A DNA stretch of 64,000 nucleotides from an uncultured Eggerthella sp. (GTDB lineage: Bacteria > Actinomycetota > Coriobacteriia > Coriobacteriales > Eggerthellaceae), in contig UQLU01000002.1 of the NCBI GenBank assembly GCA_900542065.1, forward strand, positions 165,334-229,333. The letters are read 5' to 3'. The stretch's first letter is position 1. Each line of letters starts with the position of its first letter. Below are positions 26,333 through 34,366 of this stretch, one piece after another. Under the pieces are notes generated by a model that was not told where the DNA came from, ran no database searches, and saw only the letters and a list, made by a program, of their open reading frames with translations. Made by a program: the position numbers and the translations under genes.

Positions 26333-27244
26333 ATGAACACCGATATTCTTTTTCAGTCTCTAAAAAATACCTTTGGATCCCACGCAATCCTTTGTGATGA
26401 ACCTATGGCAAACCACACCACTTTTCGCGTAGGAGGACCCGCAGATTATTTCGTCCGTCCTAAAAACGCTCAAGAAATTCACGCCGCTATAGCAGCAGCA
26501 CAAAAAGCTGAAATGCCCTGGTGGATTATTGGATGTGGAAGCGATCTTTTGGTGTCGGATGACGGATTGCGCGGTGTCGTAATTGAAATTGGCGAAGCTA
26601 TGGCAGACATCCGCATTGAAGGTAGCTGTATTTATGCACAGGCAGGTGCCACCAACGAAGCAGTCGCTAATGCTGCCTGTAAAGCGGGGCTTTCAGGATA
26701 TGAATTCGCCAGTGGAATTCCTGGCTCCATTGGCGGAGCAGCTATCATGAATGCTGGTGCTTACGATGGAGAATTCAAAGATGTCGCTCGTAAAGTAACG
26801 TGCCTGTATCCTGATGGATCAATCAAAGAACTGAATGCCGAACAGGCTGATTGGGGTTATCGCCACAGCATGATGGGAGATGAAGGTCTCATCGTACTGG
26901 AGGTCACGCTTGAGCTTCAGCCTGATACCACTGAAGCAATTCAGGCACGTATGGGTGATTTAGCTCAACGTCGCGCTTCAAAACAGCCCCTTGAAATGGC
27001 AAGTGCTGGCTCTACCTTCAAGCGTCCTACCGGCTATTTTGCAGGTAAGCTCATTCAGGATTCTGGTATGCAAGGCCACACGGTTGGTGGCGCCCAAGTA
27101 TCTACTAAGCATGCAGGATTTGTAGTCAACACAGGCAATGCAACCGCCGCAGAAGTATGTCAGGTTATTCGCGATGTGCAAGATGCGGTAAAAGAGCAAT
27201 TTGGAGTCAACCTGGAAACTGAAGTAAAAATGTGGGGCTTTTAA
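26333..27244 (+). CDS. murB: UDP-N-acetylenolpyruvoylglucosamine reductase
   Basis: FAD-dependent enzyme that reduces UDP-GlcNAc-enolpyruvate to UDP-MurNAc with NADPH, an essential cytoplasmic step of peptidoglycan synthesis. The 303 residues carry HTTFRVGGPADYFVRP and GCGSDLLVSDDGLRGVVIE of the FAD domain, SGIPGSIGGAAIMNAGAYDGE, and the C-terminal SAGSTFKRPTGYFAGKLI with the catalytic acid region of type II MurB. AAGGA lies 6 nt before the ATG. Not clustered with other mur genes here. Confidence 0.95.
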   Translation: MNTDILFQSLKNTFGSHAILCDEPMANHTTFRVGGPADYFVRPKNAQEIHAAIAAAQKAEMPWWIIGCGSDLLVSDDGLRGVVIEIGEAMADIRIEGSCIYAQAGATNEAVANAACKAGLSGYEFASGIPGSIGGAAIMNAGAYDGEFKDVARKVTCLYPDGSIKELNAEQADWGYRHSMMGDEGLIVLEVTLELQPDTTEAIQARMGDLAQRRASKQPLEMASAGSTFKRPTGYFAGKLIQDSGMQGHTVGGAQVSTKHAGFVVNTGNATAAEVCQVIRDVQDAVKEQFGVNLETEVKMWGF

Positions 27245-27405
27245 CATTCCAACCCCTTTTGCTAATCGGTTTCGCTTTGAATAATCTGCGCTAATACATT
27301 GTTTCTTGCAATTAATCCGTGTGATGAATGCAAGTAACAAGAATTAGCCATCCCGTATATGAACGTGTTACCCTTATGAAGTTACCCAAATTAGGGGTTA
27401 TTGCC

Positions 27406-27430
27406 CCCAATAAGCTTTACGCTTATTGGG
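27406..27430. other. 10-bp hairpin between murB and the zinc-ribbon gene
   Basis: Perfect inverted repeat CCCAATAAGC / GCTTATTGGG with a 5-nt loop. Neither strand has a T-run after it, so it is not a clear terminator. It lies in the 5' region of the following gene and may be a leader element. Confidence 0.4.
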
Positions 27431-27479
27431 ATAGCAACATACCTATTACGTTCACCCGTTTGATAGAGAGGGAATCGGG

Positions 27480-27830
27480 ATGGCGAAAAATAAAAAATAC
27501 GAACCAACAAATCCTAATAAGAGAAAGGACAAGAAGCCTGTTGTTACCTGCCCGCATTGCGGCAGCACAAACATGGAGTACATGCCAGACAGGCGCCGTG
27601 TTCCTTCTAAATGGTATGTTCACGTAGGTGCCGCAGTTGCTGTTGTTGTATTTTTCTTCTTCATGCCAGCATTTTCTATCGCATTTGCTTTGATTTATCT
27701 GTATTACACCTTGTTCCACAAGCATAAGGTTCTCGTTGGCACCTGTCAGGATTGTGGCCAAGAAACGCTTTTCAATCGTCCCGACGATGGCAGCTTAGAG
27801 CCTGACTTCGACAAGCCCTGGACAAGCTAA
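27480..27830 (+). CDS. Small membrane protein with a split zinc ribbon
   Basis: A 116-residue protein of unknown function. A basic N-terminus is followed by CPHCG (residues 24-28), a hydrophobic block of one long or two short TM helices (about 46-79), and a second CQDCG (residues 91-95). The two CxxC knuckles could form one zinc ribbon if the hydrophobic block is a hairpin that returns to the cytoplasm. The last 20 residues are acidic. GAGGGA lies about 7 nt before the ATG. It is followed by a good terminator, so it is monocistronic. Confidence 0.7.
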   Translation: MAKNKKYEPTNPNKRKDKKPVVTCPHCGSTNMEYMPDRRRVPSKWYVHVGAAVAVVVFFFFMPAFSIAFALIYLYYTLFHKHKVLVGTCQDCGQETLFNRPDDGSLEPDFDKPWTS

Positions 27831-27898
27831 AAGCGAGGCCTTTTCTCTTAAAACCGTTTATCCGCTTCTAGCTACCGTTTAACCTCACAGAACTCATT

Positions 27899-27934
27899 AA
27901 AGACCGCTTGCCCAGCTTGCGGTCTTTTCTTTTA
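27899..27934 (+). terminator. Rho-independent terminator after the zinc-ribbon gene
   Basis: 9-bp stem AAAGACCGC / GCGGTCTTT with an 11-nt loop, followed by TCTTTTAC; 68 nt after the stop. Confidence 0.85.
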
Positions 27935-27997
27935 CATTGAAGGCTTACCTTTAGTTAAAGGCAATAAGGCCTTTGTTATCAAAGGAGATGATCCCTT

Positions 27998-28756
27998 ATG
28001 AAAATGCAGGGTAAATCGGTAGTTGTAACAGGGGCTTCTTCTGGCATGGGCGACGCCATAGTTCGTCTCTTTGCCTCTGAAGGCGCTCAGATTATCGCAG
28101 TTGCACGCCGAAAGGAACGCCTAGAATCCTTAAAGGAATCACTCGCAGAAGCACCTGGTACCGTAGAAATCTATCCTGGTGATGTTTCTGACCAGTCCAT
28201 CTGTGAAGGCATGATTGATTTTGCTGTAGAAAAATTCGGTAAGCTTGATGTTTTAGTTAACAATGCAGGCATCATGGATGACATGAGCCCCATCGGCGAT
28301 GCAACAAACGAAAAATACGAGCAGGTTTTGAAGGTAAATACTTTTGGACCGTTTTGCTCCATGCGCAAAGCAGTACAAGTATTCCTGGAACAAGGCAACG
28401 GTGGCACTATTGTGAATGTAGCTTCGCTAGGTGGTATGCGTAGCTGTGCTGGTGTCATTTATTGCGCTTCCAAGGCAGCCGTTATTTCTATGACCAAGAA
28501 CACTGCCTACATGTACATGAAAGACGGTATTCGCGCAAACGCTATTGCTCCAGGTGGAATTGCTTCAGAAATTGCAACTTCTATGGGTCAGCCTAATCCA
28601 GATGGCTATGGTCGCATTCAGCCTGTTTTAGCATGCGGACCCGAAATGGGCAGCACTGAAGACATCGCAAAGGCAGCGTTGTTCTTAGCAAGTGAAGATT
28701 CTGCTTACATCAACGGCGATGTTCTGATTGTTGATGGCGGCTGGAACGCAGGGTAA
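27998..28756 (+). CDS. Short-chain dehydrogenase/reductase (SDR)
   Basis: Classical SDR of 252 residues with an NAD(P)-binding Rossmann fold. TGASSGMG (residues 11-18) binds the cofactor, NNAG (about 88-91) stabilises the sheet, and the catalytic Ser-Tyr-Lys is seen as NVASLGG and YCASK. The C-terminus SAYINGDVLIVDGGWNAG is typical of 3-oxoacyl-ACP-reductase or gluconate/sorbitol-type SDRs. The ARRKER after strand 2 suggests NADP preference. AAAGGAG is 10 nt upstream. The substrate cannot be read; it converges with the M20 hydrolase gene. Confidence 0.88.
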   Translation: MKMQGKSVVVTGASSGMGDAIVRLFASEGAQIIAVARRKERLESLKESLAEAPGTVEIYPGDVSDQSICEGMIDFAVEKFGKLDVLVNNAGIMDDMSPIGDATNEKYEQVLKVNTFGPFCSMRKAVQVFLEQGNGGTIVNVASLGGMRSCAGVIYCASKAAVISMTKNTAYMYMKDGIRANAIAPGGIASEIATSMGQPNPDGYGRIQPVLACGPEMGSTEDIAKAALFLASEDSAYINGDVLIVDGGWNAG

Positions 28757-28764
28757 ATGCCTCT

Positions 28765-30237
28765 TTAATCTTCGTTCAAAAAATCGAAGGCATACTGAGC
28801 GGCAAGTTTCGATCCTTTCGCCAATACACTTTCGTCTACCTCATAAAAACAACTATGCTGTGGGTGGTCTGCTCCCTTTTCGGGATTGCGGCCGCCCACA
28901 AAGACAAATACTCCAGGCACTACACGCAAATACTCAGAAAAATCTTCACCAGATAGCGTGCCTTCATATTTCGCAAGTGCATCTTCTCCTAAAACTTTTA
29001 CCGCAGATTTGATGGCTCGTTTCGCGCATTTTTTATCATTGATTAAAGCCGAATTCCCTGGCTGCCACTCAAATTCCGCTTTAGCACTGTATGAGCGCGC
29101 CACGTGATGCACCATGAATTCCATGCGCTCACGCAAGAACTCTCGCACTTTTGGATCAAATGAGCGAACGGTACCTGTTAGATACGAAGTCCCTGCCATG
29201 ACATTGCGAGCAACACCGCCATGAAATTCACCGATGGTAAGTACCACTGGATCAAAAGGCGACACATCGCGACTTACCACTACCTGCAACGCTTCAATAA
29301 TGGCTGCCCCTACCACAATGGCATCAACGCCCTTATGAGGCATAGCGCCATGCGCGCTTGAGCCACTTACATCAACACGAAACCAATCGGTGTTTGCCAT
29401 GCGAGGCCCTGATTCTATCGAAACCGTTCCCGCTTCAACTTCGCTCCAAATATGAGCACCATAAATTGATTCAACGCCATCCAAAGCACCAGCAGCCATC
29501 ATGCGCCGAGATCCAATCGATATCTCTTCTGCTGGCTGAAAGATAATACGAACCTCTCCTCGCAAATACGCACGAAGTTCATGCAGTATACGGATTGCAC
29601 CGAGCATCATAGCTATATGGCAATCGTGCCCGCAGGCATGCATTACCCCTTCATTTTGAGACATATAGGGCGCATCTGTTTTTTCCACAATAGGAAGTGC
29701 ATCAATGTCTGAGCGAAGCGCAATACAATGATGCGGTCGCCCTTGAGCATCATATGCATCAGGAGCTTCACCTCTAATTGTCACAATAAGGCCAGACTTC
29801 GGATTAATAGTGGTAGTTTCTTGCGAATCCGTTGATTCTTGCTGTTGCGTGCCCGATAGATTGGTGTCAGCCGTTTGCATTTTCACACTGCCCGACCCCA
29901 CAAAAGCTCTGCCTGCCTGTTTCATCTCAGCTAAATGTTCGTTTTCAAGAAAACCCACTGGCGCTAACCCTGGCTCAAATGAATCAGGATAAGAGTATTC
30001 CACACCCATCGCATCTAATTGCGCTGCAATAGCAGCAGTGGTGTTTACTTCTTCACCACTCAATTCTGGATAAGCATGAAAGAAACGACGCTTTTCGATC
30101 AGATAAGACTCAATTTGAGTTGCAATTTCCTGAACACGCCGCGTAAACAAGGCGGCATCTATCCGAGAAGTAGCATTGCAAGCACTCTCAATGGTCTGGT
30201 TCTTATCATTTGTTTTATTACTCAAATTGTCCATCAT
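28765..30237 (-). CDS. M20 family amidohydrolase (hippurate/N-acyl-amino-acid hydrolase type)
   Basis: Two-metal hydrolase of the M20D type that deacylates N-acyl amino acids or related amides. Motifs are ALRSDIDALPIVE, HACGHDCHIAMMLG with metal-binding Cys/His, FQPAEE and LSGEDFSEY. From the ATG at 30237 (AAGGTG 6 nt upstream) it has 490 residues, about 90 more than usual: an N-terminal extension of about 40 and a Gln/Thr/Ser-rich insertion at about 97-147, both likely surface loops. It lies downstream of the FabH-like gene on the same strand with a GGTACC inverted repeat between them. Confidence 0.85.
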   Translation of the reverse strand: MMDNLSNKTNDKNQTIESACNATSRIDAALFTRRVQEIATQIESYLIEKRRFFHAYPELSGEEVNTTAAIAAQLDAMGVEYSYPDSFEPGLAPVGFLENEHLAEMKQAGRAFVGSGSVKMQTADTNLSGTQQQESTDSQETTTINPKSGLIVTIRGEAPDAYDAQGRPHHCIALRSDIDALPIVEKTDAPYMSQNEGVMHACGHDCHIAMMLGAIRILHELRAYLRGEVRIIFQPAEEISIGSRRMMAAGALDGVESIYGAHIWSEVEAGTVSIESGPRMANTDWFRVDVSGSSAHGAMPHKGVDAIVVGAAIIEALQVVVSRDVSPFDPVVLTIGEFHGGVARNVMAGTSYLTGTVRSFDPKVREFLRERMEFMVHHVARSYSAKAEFEWQPGNSALINDKKCAKRAIKSAVKVLGEDALAKYEGTLSGEDFSEYLRVVPGVFVFVGGRNPEKGADHPQHSCFYEVDESVLAKGSKLAAQYAFDFLNED

Positions 30238-30268
30238 AAGAATCACCTTATCAGGGCATAGAAACACA

Positions 30269-30293
30269 AAAGGTACCTTGAGGGTACCATTTT
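30269..30293. promoter_or_regulatory. GGTACC inverted-repeat operator candidate
   Basis: Two GGTACC hexamers at 30272-30277 and 30283-30288, 11 bp apart (about one helical turn), in symmetric AAA...TTT flanks, just upstream of the M20 hydrolase start. Such symmetry suits a dimeric repressor. No regulator can be named. Confidence 0.35.
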
Positions 30294-30364
30294 GCAATGA
30301 GGTTCAGATTATTTGTAACAAAGAAATGTTACGAAGCTCAGATGAGCGGTCAGGACTTGTACTC

Positions 30365-31465
30365 CTAAATCTCGACCAAAACCGCACCAAGCGTGAAACC
30401 GCCACCAAATGCAACAAGTACTACTTTATCGCCCTTTTTGATAATGCCTTGCTCATATGCATCCGCAAGCGCCATAGGAACACTCGCCCCTGAAGAATTG
30501 CCACGATGCTCAATGGAAACCTGGAACATATCCCTTTCTATATCCATACGACGTGCACCAAAATCGATAATGCGTTCGTTAGCCTGATGAGGAACTACCA
30601 ATTTAACATCTTCGATAGCCACCCCTGCACTTTCGCATACGCGAGAAACCGCCTGCTTCATTGCGCGACCAGAGAACTTAAATACTTGCTGACCATTCAT
30701 ACGCAAAACATTACGAGGATCCCCCGCCTCAAGCGATTCAGTAATTCCTAATTCCTCATCAATAGAAGCATGGCTGCGCTCTGGCTGATGTGCCGCTTCA
30801 GTGTTGACGCCGTTTTCATCAAACGGAGGAATCACATCAAGGGGCATTGGACACGTGAGCGAATTGTGAATATCGTCTTCGTTAGCAATATAAGTGCTCA
30901 TAATGCCCGTACGAGCTGGATCGTATTCGATAACTACCGCACCAGCTCCGTCACCCAGTAGTACACACGTATTGCGATCCGCCCAATTGGTAATGCGACT
31001 TGGACGATCCACGCTGATTACCAAGGCGCGCACCATGTCACTACGAGTTTTTGTTGTAGCACTAGCACAAACCATTGCCTCTGCCACAGTCAGTGCATAC
31101 ACAAAACCTGAACATGCAGCATTTAAGTCAAAACACGCAGCGTTAGAAAGTCCAAGACGGCGGCGAATAATAGCAGCATTAGAAGGAACTAAAACATCAG
31201 CGGTAACCGTAGACAAGATAACAAGATCGATCTCTTCAGGGTCGATTGAGCGCTCACTATAACCGCCCTCTATCCATCCAAGCGCCTGGCGAGATGCGGT
31301 TTCAGCCAAATCGGTAGTAGTTTCGGCAATAGCGACCTTGCGGCTTTTAATACCTGTGCGCTTAGAAATCCATTCGTCACTGGTATCAACCAGTTTTGCC
31401 ATATCGTCATTAGTAACATCCAGGGCAGGAAGCGCCTTCCCGCAGCCAATAATTGCACAACCCAC
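30365..31465 (-). CDS. fabH: 3-oxoacyl-ACP synthase III (FabH-like)
   Basis: Condenses acyl-CoA with malonyl-ACP to start fatty-acid synthesis, or a related condensation. The thiolase-fold catalytic triad is seen: C118 in NAACSGF, H293 in VPHQANERI and N323 in HRGNSSG. Other signatures are DEWISKRTGI and LLGDGAGAVVIE. The start is GTG at 31465, with GAGG 7 nt upstream; the longer frame begins with sequence foreign to the family. It has 366 residues, about 40 more than usual, because of an acidic insertion at about 212-252. It is isolated from other fab genes, so a specialised role is possible. Confidence 0.85.
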   Translation of the reverse strand: MGCAIIGCGKALPALDVTNDDMAKLVDTSDEWISKRTGIKSRKVAIAETTTDLAETASRQALGWIEGGYSERSIDPEEIDLVILSTVTADVLVPSNAAIIRRRLGLSNAACFDLNAACSGFVYALTVAEAMVCASATTKTRSDMVRALVISVDRPSRITNWADRNTCVLLGDGAGAVVIEYDPARTGIMSTYIANEDDIHNSLTCPMPLDVIPPFDENGVNTEAAHQPERSHASIDEELGITESLEAGDPRNVLRMNGQQVFKFSGRAMKQAVSRVCESAGVAIEDVKLVVPHQANERIIDFGARRMDIERDMFQVSIEHRGNSSGASVPMALADAYEQGIIKKGDKVVLVAFGGGFTLGAVLVEI

Positions 31466-31768
31466 GTGCGTACCTCGTTCTATCTGTAGCGTTAATTGGT
31501 ATATGCTCAAACAATTTTTCCTGATCAAGCACGTTACCAACTGAAATAATTAAAAAAGTTTATTTATTTATTATGAAGTGACTATTATATTCCCGTTTAA
31601 AGAAATCGTCATAAGGCTTAACGATTTCGACATGTTGACATCTAAAATCCTTTCATGATTTAGAAATCCAAGAAACTCAAATCACATCATTTCGCATTGT
31701 TTTTCTCTGTTGATAAACAAAACAGGTCAGCTGACAAACAGCTTGATTTCTCAAGGGGTTTTGTAATC

Positions 31769-31841
31769 AGCTCCCGGCCGGACTCGAACCGGCGACCTAC
31801 GCATTACGAGTGCGTTGCTCTACCAACTGAGCCACGTTGGC
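31769..31841 (-). tRNA. tRNA-Thr (CGT) with an irregular acceptor stem
   Basis: The D arm (GCTC/GAGC), anticodon arm (ACGCA - CTCGTAA - TGCGT) and T arm (GCCGG - TTCGAGT - CCGGC) are perfect and the spacing gives the normal 73 nt; the anticodon CGT reads ACG. The acceptor strands are GCCAACG and CGGGAGC: positions 1-72, 2-71, 6-67 and 7-66 pair, but 3-70, 4-69 and 5-68 do not. No CCA is encoded. A small stem CTTGA-GAAA-TCAAG followed by CTGTTTG lies downstream. It may be a decayed or recombined gene; tRNA-Thr(TGT) elsewhere could decode ACG. Confidence 0.75.
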
Positions 31842-32163
31842 ATTGAATGCTGTCCTTAGGATAAAAATAAAACAAAGAAATCTATAATTCAAATAGACAA
31901 CTTGTATCAAGTAATTCTATCGCTAAAGCGCCTGAAAATTATATACAAGTTAGCCACTTCACGCAATGGGTACTTTTGAAGACGCACGGCACTTCCTTAC
32001 CCAAGGAGACATCGTACGAGAATCCAAGCAGCAAACCCTTCATCTGGAAATATCGTTGACTTCTCCTAGTTCGACACGAGCACTCGTTGCAATTGTTAGT
32101 ATTTCCCCCTATCTTTTACCAAAACACATAGCAAACTCTCAAAGTTCAACATAAAGGTGTGGC
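31842..32163. other. Intergenic region upstream of the antiporter gene
   Basis: 322 bases holding the presumed tRNA-Thr promoter (minus) and antiporter promoter (plus). A 62-codon frame at 31966-32154 has no ribosome site and is not supported. Confidence 0.4.
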
Positions 32164-34194
32164 ATGGAACTTCTTGAACTAATCTTGTTTTTACTTGTAG
32201 CCGTAGTGGCATCGAGTCTTCTTGATCAGGTCTTACACGGCGTTTCTCTTCCTTTAGTTCAAATCATTTTGGGTGTAATAATCGCCCTTGTTATCCCGTT
32301 GCCCTCCTCCATTAATTTAGATGCCGAGCTTCTCTTAATCCTCTTCATTGCTCCCCTTCACTTCAATGAATCGCGGCGAGTAGATTCGGGAGAACTCTAT
32401 CAAAATCGCTTTGGCATAGCCTCCCTCGTAACGGGCCTCGTTCTGCTAACCATGATTGCAATGGGCGCAACCTTAAATGCCCTAATCCCCGCTATTCCTC
32501 TTGCAGCTGCCCTTGCCTTTGGCGCAGCAATGGGATCAACCGATGCCGCTGCCGTTACCGCACTCGCCAAAGAAATGCGCTTCGGTCGTCGTCATGAAGC
32601 ACTCCTCAACGGCGAAGCACTCTTCAATGACGTCACAGGCACCATTGGTTTTCAATGCGCTATTGCCGTAGTTGTCTCTGGAGCGTTTTCACTTACGCAC
32701 GCAGGAGAAGAATTCGCACTTGAACTTTTTGGTGGACTGTTCGTCGGTGCTTTACTGGGATTTGCTTTCTGGGGACTTACCAGCATGATGCGCCGCTATG
32801 GACTCGACAACCCCACCGTGCACGTAGTCCTTGAATTATTAACCCCCTTCATCATTTATCTCATCTGCGAGCAAATTCATGTAGGTGGCGTTATTGCAGT
32901 TGTTATGGCAGGCATGACCATTTCGCTTCTGCCCCATAAACGGACCATCGCTTCCTCTCGCCAACGCCTCCAGGCTTCAAGCGTATGGAAAACTCTCGAG
33001 TTCGTATTGAATGGCGTTATTTTTGTAGTGCTTGGCATTCAACTCCCCAGCACATTCATTCCAGCAATACAAAGCGGCTCTGTCGATGCAGCCTTGCTCA
33101 TCCTTGCCGTTTTTGCCCTTACGTTCGTATTGGAAGCTGTTCGCTTTTTCTGGATCCTAGGCATGGATCTGGTCCACACGCGTCGCAGCGGCAGGCCTCT
33201 GCGTATTTGCTTTTCGAAAAGAAATCTGAAGGGCACCTTAGGAATGGCTTTTGCCGGCCCCAAAGGAGGCGTTACCCTAGCGCTTATTCTCACTATCCCG
33301 CTAACCGTAGCATCGGGTGATGCGTTTCCTATGCGTACCGAACTTTTGTTTTTAACCGCCGGCGTTATCGTATGCACTATGATTCTTGCTAACTTCGCAG
33401 TACGAAAGCTAGTACCCCTGAAACCGCTCGAAAAACGTACCAAAGGCTATGCAGATGCGGAGATCGCCGTACTAACCCGCGTTATTGATGCTATTCAGGC
33501 AGATGCCCACCTCACTGGGTCAGTTACAGGAGAACAGGCACTGGAAGCCCTCGATAATCCAAACGATCAGAATTCGCCTTCGTCGGCCGCAGCCAACACT
33601 TCTTTAGAACACGTAGCCGAAAATCTCACAAAACGTCTCACCACTCCTGCAGAAGTGCCACTCAAAGATGCCGCTGCCACTCTTTTGGAAAGTTTGTCAG
33701 AAAACCTTTCAGGAGAAGCAATCAACCGAAGCGAAGAAACCGCCAAAACGTCTACGGGCGACCTACCCGAGAATGAAGAAACCTCCGAAGTGCCTGCCGA
33801 CAATCTTCCCGAAAGCGTCGATGAACCCGCCACCGCGGTAGTAATGAAGCGCTATGCCGACCGCATTCGCGAGCTTATCCCTCTTGCCAGCGACGAAGTT
33901 GCAGCGCAAGCGCGCGCTCTAGTTAAACGATGCGACGAACTCTATGACCAGGCTAATGCCTTTGCTGAAGAGCTTAGCAACATTTACGAAGATGATGATA
34001 TCGATGTCGAGGGGCTCCAAGCGCGCATGATGGCGGCTCAGCGCGTTAATGAAGCAATTGACGACATCCAGGATGCTGCCTTATCTCGTGAACTTGAATT
34101 CATCAAGCTTGCTCAGCGCGCTGGAGAACTATCACCTGAGCACGCTCGCGATTTGCGAAACGACGTTTACGTTCAGCGCATGGTAATCAATTAA
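32164..34194 (+). CDS. CPA1 family Na+(K+)/H+ antiporter
   Basis: Cation:proton antiporter, 676 residues, with about 12 TM segments in the first 420 residues. Family motifs are GSTDAAAVTAL (about 117-127), GEALFNDVTGTIGF (about 149-162) with the transport Asp/Asn pair, and FAGPKGGVTLAL (about 363-374). The C-terminal 250 residues are cytoplasmic, acidic and helical, rich in Glu/Ala/Ser, and end in a probable coiled coil; this may be a regulatory tail. AAAGGTG precedes the ATG. Single gene. The cation (Na+ or K+) is not determined by sequence. Confidence 0.88.
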   Translation: MELLELILFLLVAVVASSLLDQVLHGVSLPLVQIILGVIIALVIPLPSSINLDAELLLILFIAPLHFNESRRVDSGELYQNRFGIASLVTGLVLLTMIAMGATLNALIPAIPLAAALAFGAAMGSTDAAAVTALAKEMRFGRRHEALLNGEALFNDVTGTIGFQCAIAVVVSGAFSLTHAGEEFALELFGGLFVGALLGFAFWGLTSMMRRYGLDNPTVHVVLELLTPFIIYLICEQIHVGGVIAVVMAGMTISLLPHKRTIASSRQRLQASSVWKTLEFVLNGVIFVVLGIQLPSTFIPAIQSGSVDAALLILAVFALTFVLEAVRFFWILGMDLVHTRRSGRPLRICFSKRNLKGTLGMAFAGPKGGVTLALILTIPLTVASGDAFPMRTELLFLTAGVIVCTMILANFAVRKLVPLKPLEKRTKGYADAEIAVLTRVIDAIQADAHLTGSVTGEQALEALDNPNDQNSPSSAAANTSLEHVAENLTKRLTTPAEVPLKDAAATLLESLSENLSGEAINRSEETAKTSTGDLPENEETSEVPADNLPESVDEPATAVVMKRYADRIRELIPLASDEVAAQARALVKRCDELYDQANAFAEELSNIYEDDDIDVEGLQARMMAAQRVNEAIDDIQDAALSRELEFIKLAQRAGELSPEHARDLRNDVYVQRMVIN

Positions 34195-34366
34195 CATTGC
34201 CTGAGCTGCGCAACGAGGAGCACCCAAAGTACTCTCGTTCACAATCACGAAACACATCAAGCCTATGATCAGGGTACATGCTTGGATTTTGCCTATCTTT
34301 AAGGATGCTCCAAGCTACAAACACTAGCCAATCCGATCCAGTAATCAATCCAGTGATAGGACTCTT

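Noticed and set aside
26075..26397. Two overlapping short plus-strand frames before murB
   Set aside because: Neither has a ribosome site; the second overlaps the murB start in another frame.
31966..32154. 62-codon plus-strand frame before the antiporter gene
   Set aside because: No ribosome site, no motif, low conservation expectation; lies in a promoter region.
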